A stretch of DNA of 64,000 nt from Henriciella marina (GTDB lineage: Bacteria > Pseudomonadota > Alphaproteobacteria > Caulobacterales > Hyphomonadaceae). Shown piece after piece: positions 8,459-16,796 of the stretch (within the stretch, counting starts at the first letter, position 1; the number at the start of each line of letters is the position of its first letter). The DNA lies in NCBI RefSeq assembly GCF_027213945.1, contig NZ_JAPWGW010000002.1, forward strand, positions 124,001 through 188,000, in the 5' to 3' direction. A program made the translations under genes and the position numbers. The notes under the pieces are model-generated. The model was given only the letters and a program-made list of their open reading frames with translations, ran no database searches and had not been told where the DNA came from.

Positions 8459-9253
8459 ATGTACGATTACAAGACGATCAGCGTCGAGGTTCGCGGGGGC
8501 GTGCACTATCTGACGCTCAACCGACCGGACATGCTGAACGCCATCAACACCGAGATGGTAGGTGAGCTCTCTGAATATTTTGGTGGCCTGTTTCACAATC
8601 GCGATTGCCGCATTGTCGTGATGAAGGGGGCCGGGCGCGCATTCTGCGCCGGTCTCGACATCAAGGCGCGCGGCGAGAATGAAACGCCCTTCGGCGGCGG
8701 GTTCGGCTTTCAGGGCTACCTCGCGGACGTCTACATCAAGATGCGTCGTTGTCCGCAGCCAATTATCTCGCTGGTTCAGGGCGCAGCCTGCGGCGGCGGG
8801 TTTGCGTTCGCGCTCGCCTCCGACATTCGCATTGGCGGTGAAAGCATGAAAATGAACGCCGCTTTCATCAAGCTTGGCCTGTCGGCTTGCGATATGGGTG
8901 TCAGCTATTTCCTGCCGCGCCTTGTCGGCGTGTCGATTGCGTCAGAACTGATGATGACGGGCCGGTTCATCCATGCAGACCGCGCGCTTGCTGTCGGCCT
9001 CGTGAACCAGATCGTGCCGGATGCCGAGCTCGATTCGGCTGGCGAGGTTTTCATCGAAGAGATGCTGGCCACCTCCCCCATGGGCCTCCGCCTCACCAAG
9101 GAAGGGCTCAACATGGCGGTCGATGCTGCCAGCCTTGAGGCCGCCATGGCGATCGAGAACCGCAATCAGGTCCTCTGCGCAGGCACGGAAGACGTTAAGG
9201 AAGGCATGCAGGCCTTCATCGAGAAGCGGAAGCCTGTCTACAAGGACGCCTAG
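8459..9253 (+). CDS. Enoyl-CoA hydratase/isomerase (crotonase family)
   Basis: 264 aa crotonase fold. Oxyanion-hole segments are AFCAGLDIKARGE (~61-73) and GAACGGGFAFALASDIRI (~107-124). The acidic residues of canonical hydratase ECH1 (E in the second block) are not obvious, so isomerase or another crotonase chemistry is possible. It is the last gene of the operon with the acyl-CoA dehydrogenase pair and SDR. AAGGGAGAAAGTCC precedes the ATG, and a terminator follows directly. Confidence 0.9.
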   Translation: MYDYKTISVEVRGGVHYLTLNRPDMLNAINTEMVGELSEYFGGLFHNRDCRIVVMKGAGRAFCAGLDIKARGENETPFGGGFGFQGYLADVYIKMRRCPQPIISLVQGAACGGGFAFALASDIRIGGESMKMNAAFIKLGLSACDMGVSYFLPRLVGVSIASELMMTGRFIHADRALAVGLVNQIVPDAELDSAGEVFIEEMLATSPMGLRLTKEGLNMAVDAASLEAAMAIENRNQVLCAGTEDVKEGMQAFIEKRKPVYKDA

Positions 9254-9254
9254 C

Positions 9255-9280
9255 AAAAACCCACTGCAGACGGGGTTTTT
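9255..9280 (+). terminator. Terminator of the acyl-CoA operon
   Basis: AAAAACCC, a 9-base loop and GGGGTTTTT immediately follow the hydratase stop codon. The A and T tracts make it potentially bidirectional. Confidence 0.75.
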
Positions 9281-9405
9281 CGATGGTCACTGGCCTATTG
9301 TGAATCCCAGCGGGATTTTCGTTAATCCTTTTACGACGCATTAACCATTCCGACTCATATCTACACTCGTCTTCTTTGGAGACACCCACCATCACCCAAC
9401 GCCTC

Positions 9406-9438
9406 GGCGGGAGATTTTCAGTCTCCCGCCCTTTTTTT
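9406..9438 (+). terminator. Strong terminator with no gene upstream (possible small RNA end)
   Basis: Perfect 9-bp stem GGCGGGAGA / TCTCCCGCC with a 7-base loop, followed by C and seven T. It lies ~150 bases beyond the operon terminator and ~70 bases before tRNA-Asn, with no ORF ending into it. A short non-coding transcript from ~9320-9438 would explain it. Confidence 0.7.
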
Positions 9439-9505
9439 GTCAGACGCTGCAGCAGGGTGTTTGACACGCGCGTTTGCTCTGGTATTGGAGCCGTCTCGCA
9501 AGTGA

Positions 9506-9581
9506 TCCGCGATAGCTCAGTTGGTAGAGCAGGCGACTGTTAATCGCCCGGTCGTAGGTTCGAGTCCTACTCGCGGAGCCA
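9506..9581 (+). tRNA. tRNA-Asn (GTT)
   Basis: 76-nt cloverleaf. Acceptor TCCGCGA/TCGCGGA, discriminator G, encoded CCA (9579-9581). Anticodon GTT is at 9539-9541, with D-arm GCTCAGTTGGTAGAGC and T-arm GGTTCGAGTCC. Confidence 0.96.
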
Positions 9582-9622
9582 CTTCCCCCCTGACAATGAA
9601 GTTGATGTTGATACAACGCCCC

Positions 9623-10153
9623 TCAGGGCTTGCAGGCGCTGACGCCAAGCACCGGTATGACTGTGCGCCAGCCTTCTTCGGCGGTAATGGTCAGGCGCCC
9701 ATCATCGATGCGTTGGCCACCCTGCAGCTCTTCGCCAGGTTCAAATGTGACGAGCACCTGCTGGCCCGACGGCGTGAGGAAGACCTGCTCGGTCATGAAC
9801 TGCCCAAAAATGCCACCGCGATTCGCTGTCTGGACAGCATCGACGGTTTCATCGGCGATGATCATGCGTGCCTGACCGCTGGCGGCGCGCTGGAAGAAGA
9901 TGAGCCGATCAGGCTGCGTCTTGCTCCAGAGGAAGAGACCACACTCATCACGTGCAAGCGTCTGCGCCTGAAGACCTGACTGGGGAATGACACTGACAGC
10001 AGGGGCGAGCCCCTGGGCGGCGAGTGCTGCGTCAGCGGCGGAGCGTTCCACGCGAGGCTGTTCTTCTACAGCGGCGCTGGTCTGCGGCGCGCCGAGGCTC
10101 TCGCAAGCGGCAAGCGCGGCCAGACCTGCGATGGAGGATACGATTCGTTTCAT
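9623..10153 (-). CDS. T2SS-linked small lipoprotein (candidate pilotin)
   Basis: 176 aa. Lipoprotein signal peptide with lipobox LAAC (Cys17) followed by Glu, predicting outer-membrane sorting. The mature part is soluble with two Cys (CGLFLW near 90 and VSACKP at the end) that may form a disulphide. It overlaps gspN by 4 bp, making it the last gene of the T2SS operon. No family is recognised. Position and lipidation suit a secretin pilotin (the GspS/AspS role), but that is inference; it could also be an unrelated accessory lipoprotein. Confidence 0.8.
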   Translation of the reverse strand: MKRIVSSIAGLAALAACESLGAPQTSAAVEEQPRVERSAADAALAAQGLAPAVSVIPQSGLQAQTLARDECGLFLWSKTQPDRLIFFQRAASGQARMIIADETVDAVQTANRGGIFGQFMTEQVFLTPSGQQVLVTFEPGEELQGGQRIDDGRLTITAEEGWRTVIPVLGVSACKP

Positions 10154-10902
10154 TGTGTCCCCTGCCCCGATGCGCCCGTTTCGCGAATGAAGGTCCAGAC
10201 GCCGTCGCGGCGATTGAAGCCTGCACTGGCGAGCAGCGATTCGATCTCCTCATCATTTGTGTTGGCGACGATCCTGATTTCAGATCGCCCGTAAAGCGTT
10301 GCTTCAGCAGCGACGGCCACGGTGTCGCCAGTCGGCCCAGACCCGTTCATGTCGATGCTGAATGCACCGTCGACGCAGTCCAGCGTGCCTGACAGGTCGG
10401 AGAACTCACGGCCGAACTGCTCAGCCGCGATGGAAAGTGTGTCGGAGCTCAGTCGCCCGGTTGCCGAGGTACATTGGTTGCCTTCGATACGCAGTGCGCC
10501 CTGAGAGAGACGAAACACACCGCCGACCGCGCGTACTTCCGGAGACAGGCTCTCCATCGCTGAAATGCGCTGCTCGATACGCAGATTGGAGGCGCTGATC
10601 ATGTCACCACTCATGCCGACCGTACCGGCGCCGCGCCCGCCTGCCCCGCCCCACTGGAAGTCGACCTTCGGCTGAAGGATGATGAGTGACATCGGCCTGA
10701 GCGCGACATCGATATCGCCGACCGGCTGGCCGTTGAGATAGACACCCATGATCCGGCCATTCCAGATGGTTCCCTCAGACTGGGTCCAGTTCACGCCCAT
10801 CGCATTCAAGGGGAGCTGGCGAAGCGCAAAGCCGAGAGGAATTTGTGACACGCCCGCGCAGATGAGCGCGACAAGTGCTGCAATGATCAGGAATATCCGC
10901 AT
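10150..10902 (-). CDS. gspN: Type II secretion system protein N
   Basis: 250 aa with one N-terminal membrane helix (IFLIIAALVALICAG) and a periplasmic beta-rich domain. The sequence LRQLPLNAMGVNWTQSEGTIWNGRIMGV matches the GspN pattern (segment ...GTIWNG...). It lies between gspM (6-bp gap) and the terminal lipoprotein. GspN is an inner-membrane accessory subunit found in only some T2SSs. Confidence 0.85.
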   Translation of the reverse strand: MRIFLIIAALVALICAGVSQIPLGFALRQLPLNAMGVNWTQSEGTIWNGRIMGVYLNGQPVGDIDVALRPMSLIILQPKVDFQWGGAGGRGAGTVGMSGDMISASNLRIEQRISAMESLSPEVRAVGGVFRLSQGALRIEGNQCTSATGRLSSDTLSIAAEQFGREFSDLSGTLDCVDGAFSIDMNGSGPTGDTVAVAAEATLYGRSEIRIVANTNDEEIESLLASAGFNRRDGVWTFIRETGASGQGTQ

Positions 10903-10908
10903 GTCTGT

Positions 10909-11400
10909 TCAGCCTCCTGCCACGACGTCGATTGTCGCGCGCACCCGATCATTGGAAGACTGGTCGATACTCATTCGATCTATCCGTCCGCCAAGACGGT
11001 TTTCCACCTCGTTCATCCAGTAATATAGCTGGCGCGCATCCGCTTGTTCGAAGACAAGCGAGAAACGTCCTGCCTCGCCGCCCTGAAGGCGCGAGATCGC
11101 GAGGCCAGCGCCCTGGGCGGCGCGCGTGACTTCGGTCTTGAAAGCGTCGCCGGTATAAGGTGCGCGCCCGGCAGACGTGACGCCGGCAGAAAGAGGCATC
11201 TGGGCCCGCTGGATAGCGAGCAGACGTTCTATCTGAGCCAGGTCAAATGCCGCCCGCTCTCGTTCGAGGCGCGCGTCTGCGCGCGCTGTGACGAGCGGCG
11301 ACACAATTCCGTACCAGAGAATCAGGATTGCAAGCAGAGCGCCTGCCGCGCCGATCAGCACCTGTTCGCGAAGCGTGAGGCCGGTCCACCAGTTCCTCAT
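10909..11400 (-). CDS. gspM: Type II secretion system protein M
   Basis: 163 aa. Short cytoplasmic start, one membrane helix (residues ~15-37, VLIGAAGALLAILILWYGIV), a coiled region, then a ferredoxin-like periplasmic domain. It starts MRNWWTGLTLREQ, typical of GspM. It overlaps gspL by 4 bp. GspM partners GspL and GspE in the inner-membrane platform. Confidence 0.88.
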   Translation of the reverse strand: MRNWWTGLTLREQVLIGAAGALLAILILWYGIVSPLVTARADARLERERAAFDLAQIERLLAIQRAQMPLSAGVTSAGRAPYTGDAFKTEVTRAAQGAGLAISRLQGGEAGRFSLVFEQADARQLYYWMNEVENRLGGRIDRMSIDQSSNDRVRATIDVVAGG

Positions 11401-12560
11401 GAGCTTGCCCCTTCAATCGTCAGCTCCGCCAGAACCTGGTCCCCCGTCTGACGGGCCTGTCCGAGCGTGACGCCAAGCCCTGCCGCCTCAAGCTGCGCGG
11501 CAATGGCATCGGCCTCTGCATAATTACCGATCAGCACAAGCGCAGTGAGCTGGCCGGTCGCCGCATCATAGCGCAACGTGCGGATCTCAGCGCCGTCTGC
11601 AGCGGCCAGTGCCTGATAAAGCGCAGCCGATGCGATGGTCGGGCGCACGGCCGACGTGCCGATGCGCTGCGTCTGGCGAAGCTGGGTCAGCGCAGGGTCT
11701 ATATTTCCGTTGGCCGAAGGCACCGCTGTAGAGATCAGGTTCACAGTCTGCGTGCGCAGGGCCTCTGCCTGATCCCGGTACGCGGCCGTTTCAAGGCCGA
11801 CGCTGGCAAGCCAGAGAATTGCCGCTGCGGCGGCGAGGAGGCCAGCAAAGCGCCAGCGGCCAATGCCTTCCAGTCCCATACCCCGGCGCCGGGCATAGGC
11901 GCCCTGGCGAAGCGAAATGATGGAGGCTGGCTCGGCATTTTCATACACGCTGGCCAGCGCCTTGATGTAATCCTCGCCCGAAAGCGCACCTTCTCCCGCT
12001 GGCGGGATGCCGAGCCGCCGCCCGAGCGATGCGCCGTACACCCTGTCCGGTGCCGGATGGATCAGGCGAAGGACATCATCTGCTATCGCCGTATCGACGG
12101 CAAAACTCCGGCCGTCGCGGCGAAGAAGTATCTCCGCCACCCCTTCAAAGGCATCGGCCTCGTCCGGCATGAGGCTGTGGGCACACACGAGATCGCAGTT
12201 GCCCAGTTGATGCGCCGACAGCCATGCCATCCAGCCAGCCATGTCAGCGGCAGATGTAACTAGCACCTCGCGGTTACCTTCCGCGCTGGGACGGCCAAGC
12301 GCAATATGGAGCCGGTCAACAGGCTCTGCCACATCGTCCTCGACTGCGAAGAGCGCGGCCTGACGCACTTCGGCGGGACGTGTGGCCGCAATCTGGACTG
12401 CATGACGTGTGACCGCCGTGCCCGGGACTATGGCCACGGGGAAAAGGTCATTGGCGTCTTCAGGGTGTGCATCTGAAAAGCGCCATATACCGTTCGTATG
12501 CCACCCGAAAAGCGGCGCATCGGCCTCAGAGGCTGGAAGAAGGATGTAGAGATTGGCCAC
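11397..12560 (-). CDS. gspL: Type II secretion system protein L
   Basis: 387 aa. N-terminal cytoplasmic actin-like domain (~1-230) that recruits the GspE ATPase, a single membrane helix (~235-255, FAGLLAAAAAILWLASVG) and a C-terminal periplasmic ferredoxin-like domain. The N-terminal half is poorly conserved, as usual in alphaproteobacteria. It is placed between gspK (3-bp gap) and gspM. Confidence 0.88.
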   Translation of the reverse strand: MANLYILLPASEADAPLFGWHTNGIWRFSDAHPEDANDLFPVAIVPGTAVTRHAVQIAATRPAEVRQAALFAVEDDVAEPVDRLHIALGRPSAEGNREVLVTSAADMAGWMAWLSAHQLGNCDLVCAHSLMPDEADAFEGVAEILLRRDGRSFAVDTAIADDVLRLIHPAPDRVYGASLGRRLGIPPAGEGALSGEDYIKALASVYENAEPASIISLRQGAYARRRGMGLEGIGRWRFAGLLAAAAAILWLASVGLETAAYRDQAEALRTQTVNLISTAVPSANGNIDPALTQLRQTQRIGTSAVRPTIASAALYQALAAADGAEIRTLRYDAATGQLTALVLIGNYAEADAIAAQLEAAGLGVTLGQARQTGDQVLAELTIEGASS

Positions 12561-12563
12561 GGT

Positions 12564-13562
12564 CTATCCTTTACGCTCCCGCCATACCGTTTCGATGCGC
12601 TGCGCGCCATTGCGTCGATACATGATCTCAACTGTGCGGCGTGTGTTCGCAAAATCGATCGCGGCTTGCACCCGGACGTATTCAGTCTGCACAGACAGTA
12701 ATTCGCTTCGGCGCAGGTCGGGTGAAATCTGGCGGATTGCAGGCTCCGTGAGAAACGTCTCGACATCTGGCCACCCACCGACCGGCCGCTGAAAGATGAG
12801 GTCACCCGCAGCCTCGACACTGAGGGCACCAGAAAAGGCAAGCGAAAGAAGCGGCGCCTGTGCAACTGTCAGCGTGTTGATGTTGAGCGTTTGCTCCTCG
12901 GATTCAGGCAGGGCGCAGACCAGCGGCTCAAGCGCGTCCATGACGTCCGGTGTGTAGTAGCGGACAGCGCGCAGCTCTGAGGCATCAATCATCGGCAGGC
13001 CGGGCGTGCGATACTGGAGGCCAGACGAGGCGTAATAAGCGTTCTCTGCCCCATTCAGCCCGGGCGACTGGTCCACGTCAATCCAGTCCGCCGCACTATA
13101 GACAAGACCCGTCAGATTCTGATCGCCAATTTCGGCGAGCTTGAGCAGGCTTTCAAAGTCCTCCGCTGCATTCGGTCCCGATACGCCAACGGCGTTTTCG
13201 TCTGACCGGGCGGGCGTTATACTGAGGCGGTTCACGTTGAAGCAATTAGCGCCATCGCTCGCGCGCATCGTGATCTCGCCACCCTCTATCGGAAAGCGGA
13301 CTGGTTCTGCAAAGCCCGGCATGTCCACCGACAGGCGCCCTTCGCCTGCAGTGAACATCTCTTCGATAAGCGCACGACCCACTTCCTCTGAGGCGAGCGC
13401 CAGCCAGTCAGCCTGGCTTGCTGCATCGACTGTCCGCGCCCTTGTGGTTGCGGACATGACGGCGGCGCTGAGTGTTACGGCGACAGCCGACATGGCCGCG
13501 ACGATCATCAGCACCGTTACAAGGGCGACACCCTGTTCAGATTTCTTCCGAGGCTGCTTCAT
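12564..13562 (-). CDS. gspK: Type II secretion minor pseudopilin K
   Basis: 332 aa. The start ATG at 13562 overlaps the gspJ stop (ATGA) and gives MKQPRKKSEQG/VALVT, a class III prepilin signal cleaved after Gly11. Position +5 is Thr rather than Glu, as is characteristic of GspK, the tip pseudopilin. The large globular domain contains LNINTLTVAQAPLLSLAF, the helix-hairpin-helix region of the T2SSK family. The open frame extends 39 codons upstream, but that part lies inside gspJ. Confidence 0.92.
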   Translation of the reverse strand: MKQPRKKSEQGVALVTVLMIVAAMSAVAVTLSAAVMSATTRARTVDAASQADWLALASEEVGRALIEEMFTAGEGRLSVDMPGFAEPVRFPIEGGEITMRASDGANCFNVNRLSITPARSDENAVGVSGPNAAEDFESLLKLAEIGDQNLTGLVYSAADWIDVDQSPGLNGAENAYYASSGLQYRTPGLPMIDASELRAVRYYTPDVMDALEPLVCALPESEEQTLNINTLTVAQAPLLSLAFSGALSVEAAGDLIFQRPVGGWPDVETFLTEPAIRQISPDLRRSELLSVQTEYVRVQAAIDFANTRRTVEIMYRRNGAQRIETVWRERKG

Positions 13563-14191
13563 TTGCTCACCCCGCCTGCGAGGCTGGAAATGAGAAGTGA
13601 GCGCTGGTCGTCGAAACGGATTTCCATGTCGACCCGGTCTGGAAGGCCAGCGCTCGTACCACCCGCCCCGCTCTCCCAATAAAGCGACATCTCATTGCCG
13701 CGCCAGAAAAGGAGGTTCACGCTTTCGATGCCAGTCAGCAGGACCCGACGGACGGTGGGCGTCGCCTCAATCGGATCTGGGCGTAGCGCAGCGATGCGGA
13801 CAAGGTCGCCGTCTGGGGTCAATTCATAACGGATGTATTGAAGGCCAGAGCGCGCCTCGGCCTGTTCAGGATTGATCCAGCCATTGCGAACAAAGCTGAT
13901 CAGCGCGTCCGTCTGGGAGGTGTCGCCGCCCGTGAGACCCATGGGCCCTCCCCGACCGCTTGCGCTCTCGGCTGCGCGGGGTGTCGCCGCTTCAATATCA
14001 CCGCGAATGTACGCCTGCGCCATGTCGAGTGAGCGGATATAGGCTTCGCGGTCGCGGACCTGCTTGCCCGCACTTGTCGCGCCAAGAAGCATGCTGCCGC
14101 CCGCCACCGCCATGATTGACAGGATCAGCAGCGCCACCAGCGTTTCGACCAGCGTGAAGCCTGACTGAGGAGAATGTGAATCGCGCCTCAT
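13559..14191 (-). CDS. gspJ: Type II secretion minor pseudopilin J
   Basis: 210 aa. Prepilin signal SPQSG/FTLVETLVALLILS with cleavage after Gly11 and Glu at +5, then the GspJ globular domain (DVEIRF-like strand near the C-terminus, MEIRFDDQRSLLISS). It overlaps gspI and gspK by 4 bp each, so translation is coupled. GspJ sits with GspI and GspK at the pseudopilus tip. Confidence 0.92.
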   Translation of the reverse strand: MRRDSHSPQSGFTLVETLVALLILSIMAVAGGSMLLGATSAGKQVRDREAYIRSLDMAQAYIRGDIEAATPRAAESASGRGGPMGLTGGDTSQTDALISFVRNGWINPEQAEARSGLQYIRYELTPDGDLVRIAALRPDPIEATPTVRRVLLTGIESVNLLFWRGNEMSLYWESGAGGTSAGLPDRVDMEIRFDDQRSLLISSLAGGVSK

Positions 14192-14616
14192 TCGCCCTCC
14201 TCTCCATCCGGAGATTCGCTTGCTGAGGTCGTTGCAGGAACCGATTTTAGCGTCATGAGCCGGGCGAGGATCTGGTCGCGCCCTTCTTCCCTGACATTGA
14301 CCTCATAGCGGAACAGGGTCGGCCGATCGGTTGGATAGACGGTAAGGTCCCATTCAAAAGGCCGTCCCATCTGAGTCTCACTACCTTCAAAGAGGCCAAG
14401 CTCTATCGGCTCACGGCTGGATATCGCCCGTGTCAGGGCGTTCTCCGCGGTGGTGCGGGCGAGCAGACGCGCTTCCAGACGGCCCGTGTTCTGCACGGCG
14501 TTTGTGGCAAGCTGCATCAAAGGGATCGCCGCGAGGGACAGGATGCCAAGAGCGGCCACGGTCTCTACAAGACTGAAGCCCCGTTGTTGTTTCGGTTGAA
14601 GGCTAGAGGCCTGCAT
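14188..14616 (-). CDS. gspI: Type II secretion minor pseudopilin I
   Basis: 142 aa from the ATG at 14616, which overlaps the end of gspH by 14 bp. QQRG/FSLVETVAALGILS gives cleavage after Gly13 and Glu at +5. The following segment AENALTRAISSREP and the double-strand region WDLTVYPTDRPTLFRYEV fit GspI. The frame is open 28 codons further upstream without family resemblance. Confidence 0.9.
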   Translation of the reverse strand: MQASSLQPKQQRGFSLVETVAALGILSLAAIPLMQLATNAVQNTGRLEARLLARTTAENALTRAISSREPIELGLFEGSETQMGRPFEWDLTVYPTDRPTLFRYEVNVREEGRDQILARLMTLKSVPATTSASESPDGEEGE

Positions 14617-15091
14617 TATCGGCGACCTCTCCATCGGTATTGAGCGCAATACGCTCCGACCAGCCCCGCCAGCTGACCGACAGGGTAATCGGTTCTGCAC
14701 GCCCTAGCGGGTTGAAGACGATGCGTGCCGGGGCGTCCCGGCCTTTACGGCGTTGGTCTTCGGGAGGCAGGATTTCGACTTCCACATCCGCTGGCAGGCG
14801 AAGCAGACCGCCCTGAAGAGGAAGCCACTCTTCACCGGTCCAGCTGAGCAGTTCGAAACCTGCTTCGGTCTGCTGCAGCCCGATGACCTCTCCGGTCAGC
14901 ACGGCGCGGTCCTGGGCCAGTCCGAGGGCAGTTTCCACCTGCCGAAGCATACGCGCCTCAGCCGTCTCACGCGGGGGGAGCGTGATCACGGCAACCGTTG
15001 TCGCAAGGCCGATGATGAAGACAACCATCATCACCTCAACCAGCGTCATCCCGGCGTCGCGCCGGGCCAGGTGATTGTGCGGCGCCAGCAA
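14603..15091 (-). CDS. gspH: Type II secretion minor pseudopilin H
   Basis: 162 aa. Prepilin signal RRDAG/MTLVEVMMVVFIIG with cleavage after Gly14 and Glu at +5, followed by a GspH/FimT globular domain. Met instead of Phe at +1 is slightly unusual. It starts 3 bp after the gspG stop and overlaps gspI. Confidence 0.92.
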   Translation of the reverse strand: MLAPHNHLARRDAGMTLVEVMMVVFIIGLATTVAVITLPPRETAEARMLRQVETALGLAQDRAVLTGEVIGLQQTEAGFELLSWTGEEWLPLQGGLLRLPADVEVEILPPEDQRRKGRDAPARIVFNPLGRAEPITLSVSWRGWSERIALNTDGEVADNAGL

Positions 15092-15094
15092 GCG

Positions 15095-15559
15095 CTAGCT
15101 CCAGTTTCCAATATCTGCGTCCTCGTCCTCGCCGCCTTCCTGACCGTCTGCGCCAAGCGAATAAAGATCATAGGCGCGGCCAGACTTTTCACCTGGACGC
15201 TCATAGACAAAGGGGCGGCCCCAGGGGTCGAGCGGGACGGAATTTATGTAGCCTCCTGAGCGGTAAGTGCCCGCCGTGCTTGCGCCGTCCGGCTCGTTCA
15301 CGAGAGCGTCCAAACCCTGCTGCTGCGTCGGGTAATCATACATGTCGAGGCTGTATTGCTCGAGCGCATTGGTAAGCGCAGTGACGTTTGTGCGCGCAGT
15401 TTTCACCTGCGCATCAGTGCGTGCGCCGAGGACGTTGAACAGCACTACAGATGACAGAAGGCCGATGATGAAGACGACGACCATGATTTCGGTCAGCGTG
15501 AAGCCGGCCTCTTTCGACTTTGGCTTGAGGGGTGCCTGACGGTGTTTTCTCGCGAACAT
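15095..15559 (-). CDS. gspG: Type II secretion major pseudopilin G
   Basis: 154 aa. KEAG/FTLTEIMVVVFIIGLL with cleavage after Gly19 and Glu at +5. The C-terminal signature of major pseudopilins is present: YPTQQQGLDALV, a PLDPWGRPFVYERPGE-type motif, then YDLYSLGADGQEGG with the calcium-site acidic residues. It is the main subunit of the pseudopilus. An acidic tail (EDEDAD) precedes the C-terminal GNWS. Confidence 0.96.
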   Translation of the reverse strand: MFARKHRQAPLKPKSKEAGFTLTEIMVVVFIIGLLSSVVLFNVLGARTDAQVKTARTNVTALTNALEQYSLDMYDYPTQQQGLDALVNEPDGASTAGTYRSGGYINSVPLDPWGRPFVYERPGEKSGRAYDLYSLGADGQEGGEDEDADIGNWS

Positions 15560-15579
15560 GAGTTTTGTCTCCGTTGGCG

Positions 15580-16794
15580 CTAGCCGATGGCCAGCTGGTT
15601 GATCTGAAGGATGGGCAGCATGATGGACAGGACGATCAGCGCGACGATGCCGGCGAGGATCACGATCATGATCGGTTCCAGCAGGCCAAGTGCGACGGTC
15701 GAGGCATTGTCGAACTCGTCTTCTAGGTAATCAGCAGCCCGTTCCATCATGCCGGCAAGATCGCCGCCGCGTTCACCGCTGGCGACCATGTGCAGGAGGA
15801 TGGGCGGGAAGACCCGCTCAGCGCGCATGGCGCGGGCAAGGCCTGTGCCCTCCTCTACGCGGCGTCTTACCGAAAGGGTCGCCTTCCGGAACACGGCGTT
15901 CGACATCGCACCGCGCGCCGCACTTAGACAGTCCGGCACAGGAGATCCAGATGCCGAAAGCGTCGCAAAAGTACGGGCGAAGGCGGCTGCCGACACACCG
16001 CGCGAGAGCCGCCCGACGATAGGCAAGGATAGAATGAACCTGTCGCGCGCTTCGGCCACGTTTGGCTGGCGAAAGAGACGACGCAGACCCCATATACCAG
16101 CAACCAATAGAAGCAGAACGACGATCCCCCACCGGCGCAGGAAGTTCGAAACTGCGATCACAGCCTCGGTCAGCCACGGAAGGTCCTGCCCCAGCGTGTC
16201 GAACTGCTCGACAATGGCAGGCACAACGAAGACCATGAGCAAGGTCACGACGATCAGCGCGATGACACCAAGAACAATCGGATAAATCAACGCCGACAGG
16301 ATCTTGTTGCGCATCTTGCGCGACTTTTCGAGGTGAACGGCAAGGCGCTCAAGCACTTCATCGAGACGGCCTGAAGACTGTCCGGCGGAAACGACAGCCC
16401 GGTAGAAATTCGGGAAAGCCTTCGGTGCTGTGTTGAGCGCTTCGGAAACGGAGTGACCGTCGGTGATCGAGGATCTCACACCGACAAACACCTTGCGGGT
16501 GGCGGGCTTCTCGGCCTCGGCAGCGACGGAGCCGATCGCTTCCTCAACCGGCGTCCCAGCCTTCACAAGTAGCGCCAACTGGCGCGTCGCCACAACAAGG
16601 TCACTGCCAGCCAGTTTCTGGTCATGACCGGTCGCAGAGGTGCCTTCGCGGACCTTCCGGCTTTCAGCGATGGAGAGCGGCGAAAGCTGGCGAAGGCGCA
16701 GTTCCTTGCGGGCCGCGCGGGCCGAGTCGGCCGTGATGACGCCGCGCGTCTTCTTTCCGTCCGTGCCGATCGCCTGATAGTCGAAGACTGCCAT
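15580..16794 (-). CDS. gspF: Type II secretion inner-membrane protein F
   Basis: 404 aa polytopic protein with two tandem T2SSF domains. Repeat 1 contains FYRAVVSAGQSSGRLDEVLERLA and repeat 2 contains LLHMVASGERGGDLAGMMERAADY. Membrane helices lie near 170-195, 222-240 and 375-398. The N-terminus MAVFDYQAIGTDGKKTRGVI is typical. It starts 2 bp after the gspE stop and forms the platform that couples ATPase action to pseudopilus assembly. Confidence 0.95.
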   Translation of the reverse strand: MAVFDYQAIGTDGKKTRGVITADSARAARKELRLRQLSPLSIAESRKVREGTSATGHDQKLAGSDLVVATRQLALLVKAGTPVEEAIGSVAAEAEKPATRKVFVGVRSSITDGHSVSEALNTAPKAFPNFYRAVVSAGQSSGRLDEVLERLAVHLEKSRKMRNKILSALIYPIVLGVIALIVVTLLMVFVVPAIVEQFDTLGQDLPWLTEAVIAVSNFLRRWGIVVLLLLVAGIWGLRRLFRQPNVAEARDRFILSLPIVGRLSRGVSAAAFARTFATLSASGSPVPDCLSAARGAMSNAVFRKATLSVRRRVEEGTGLARAMRAERVFPPILLHMVASGERGGDLAGMMERAADYLEDEFDNASTVALGLLEPIMIVILAGIVALIVLSIMLPILQINQLAIG

Positions 16795-16796
16795 GA

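Noticed and set aside
9322..9345. Two TTAA motifs resembling a CtrA site
   Set aside because: The spacing is 15 bases rather than the 7 of the CtrA consensus.
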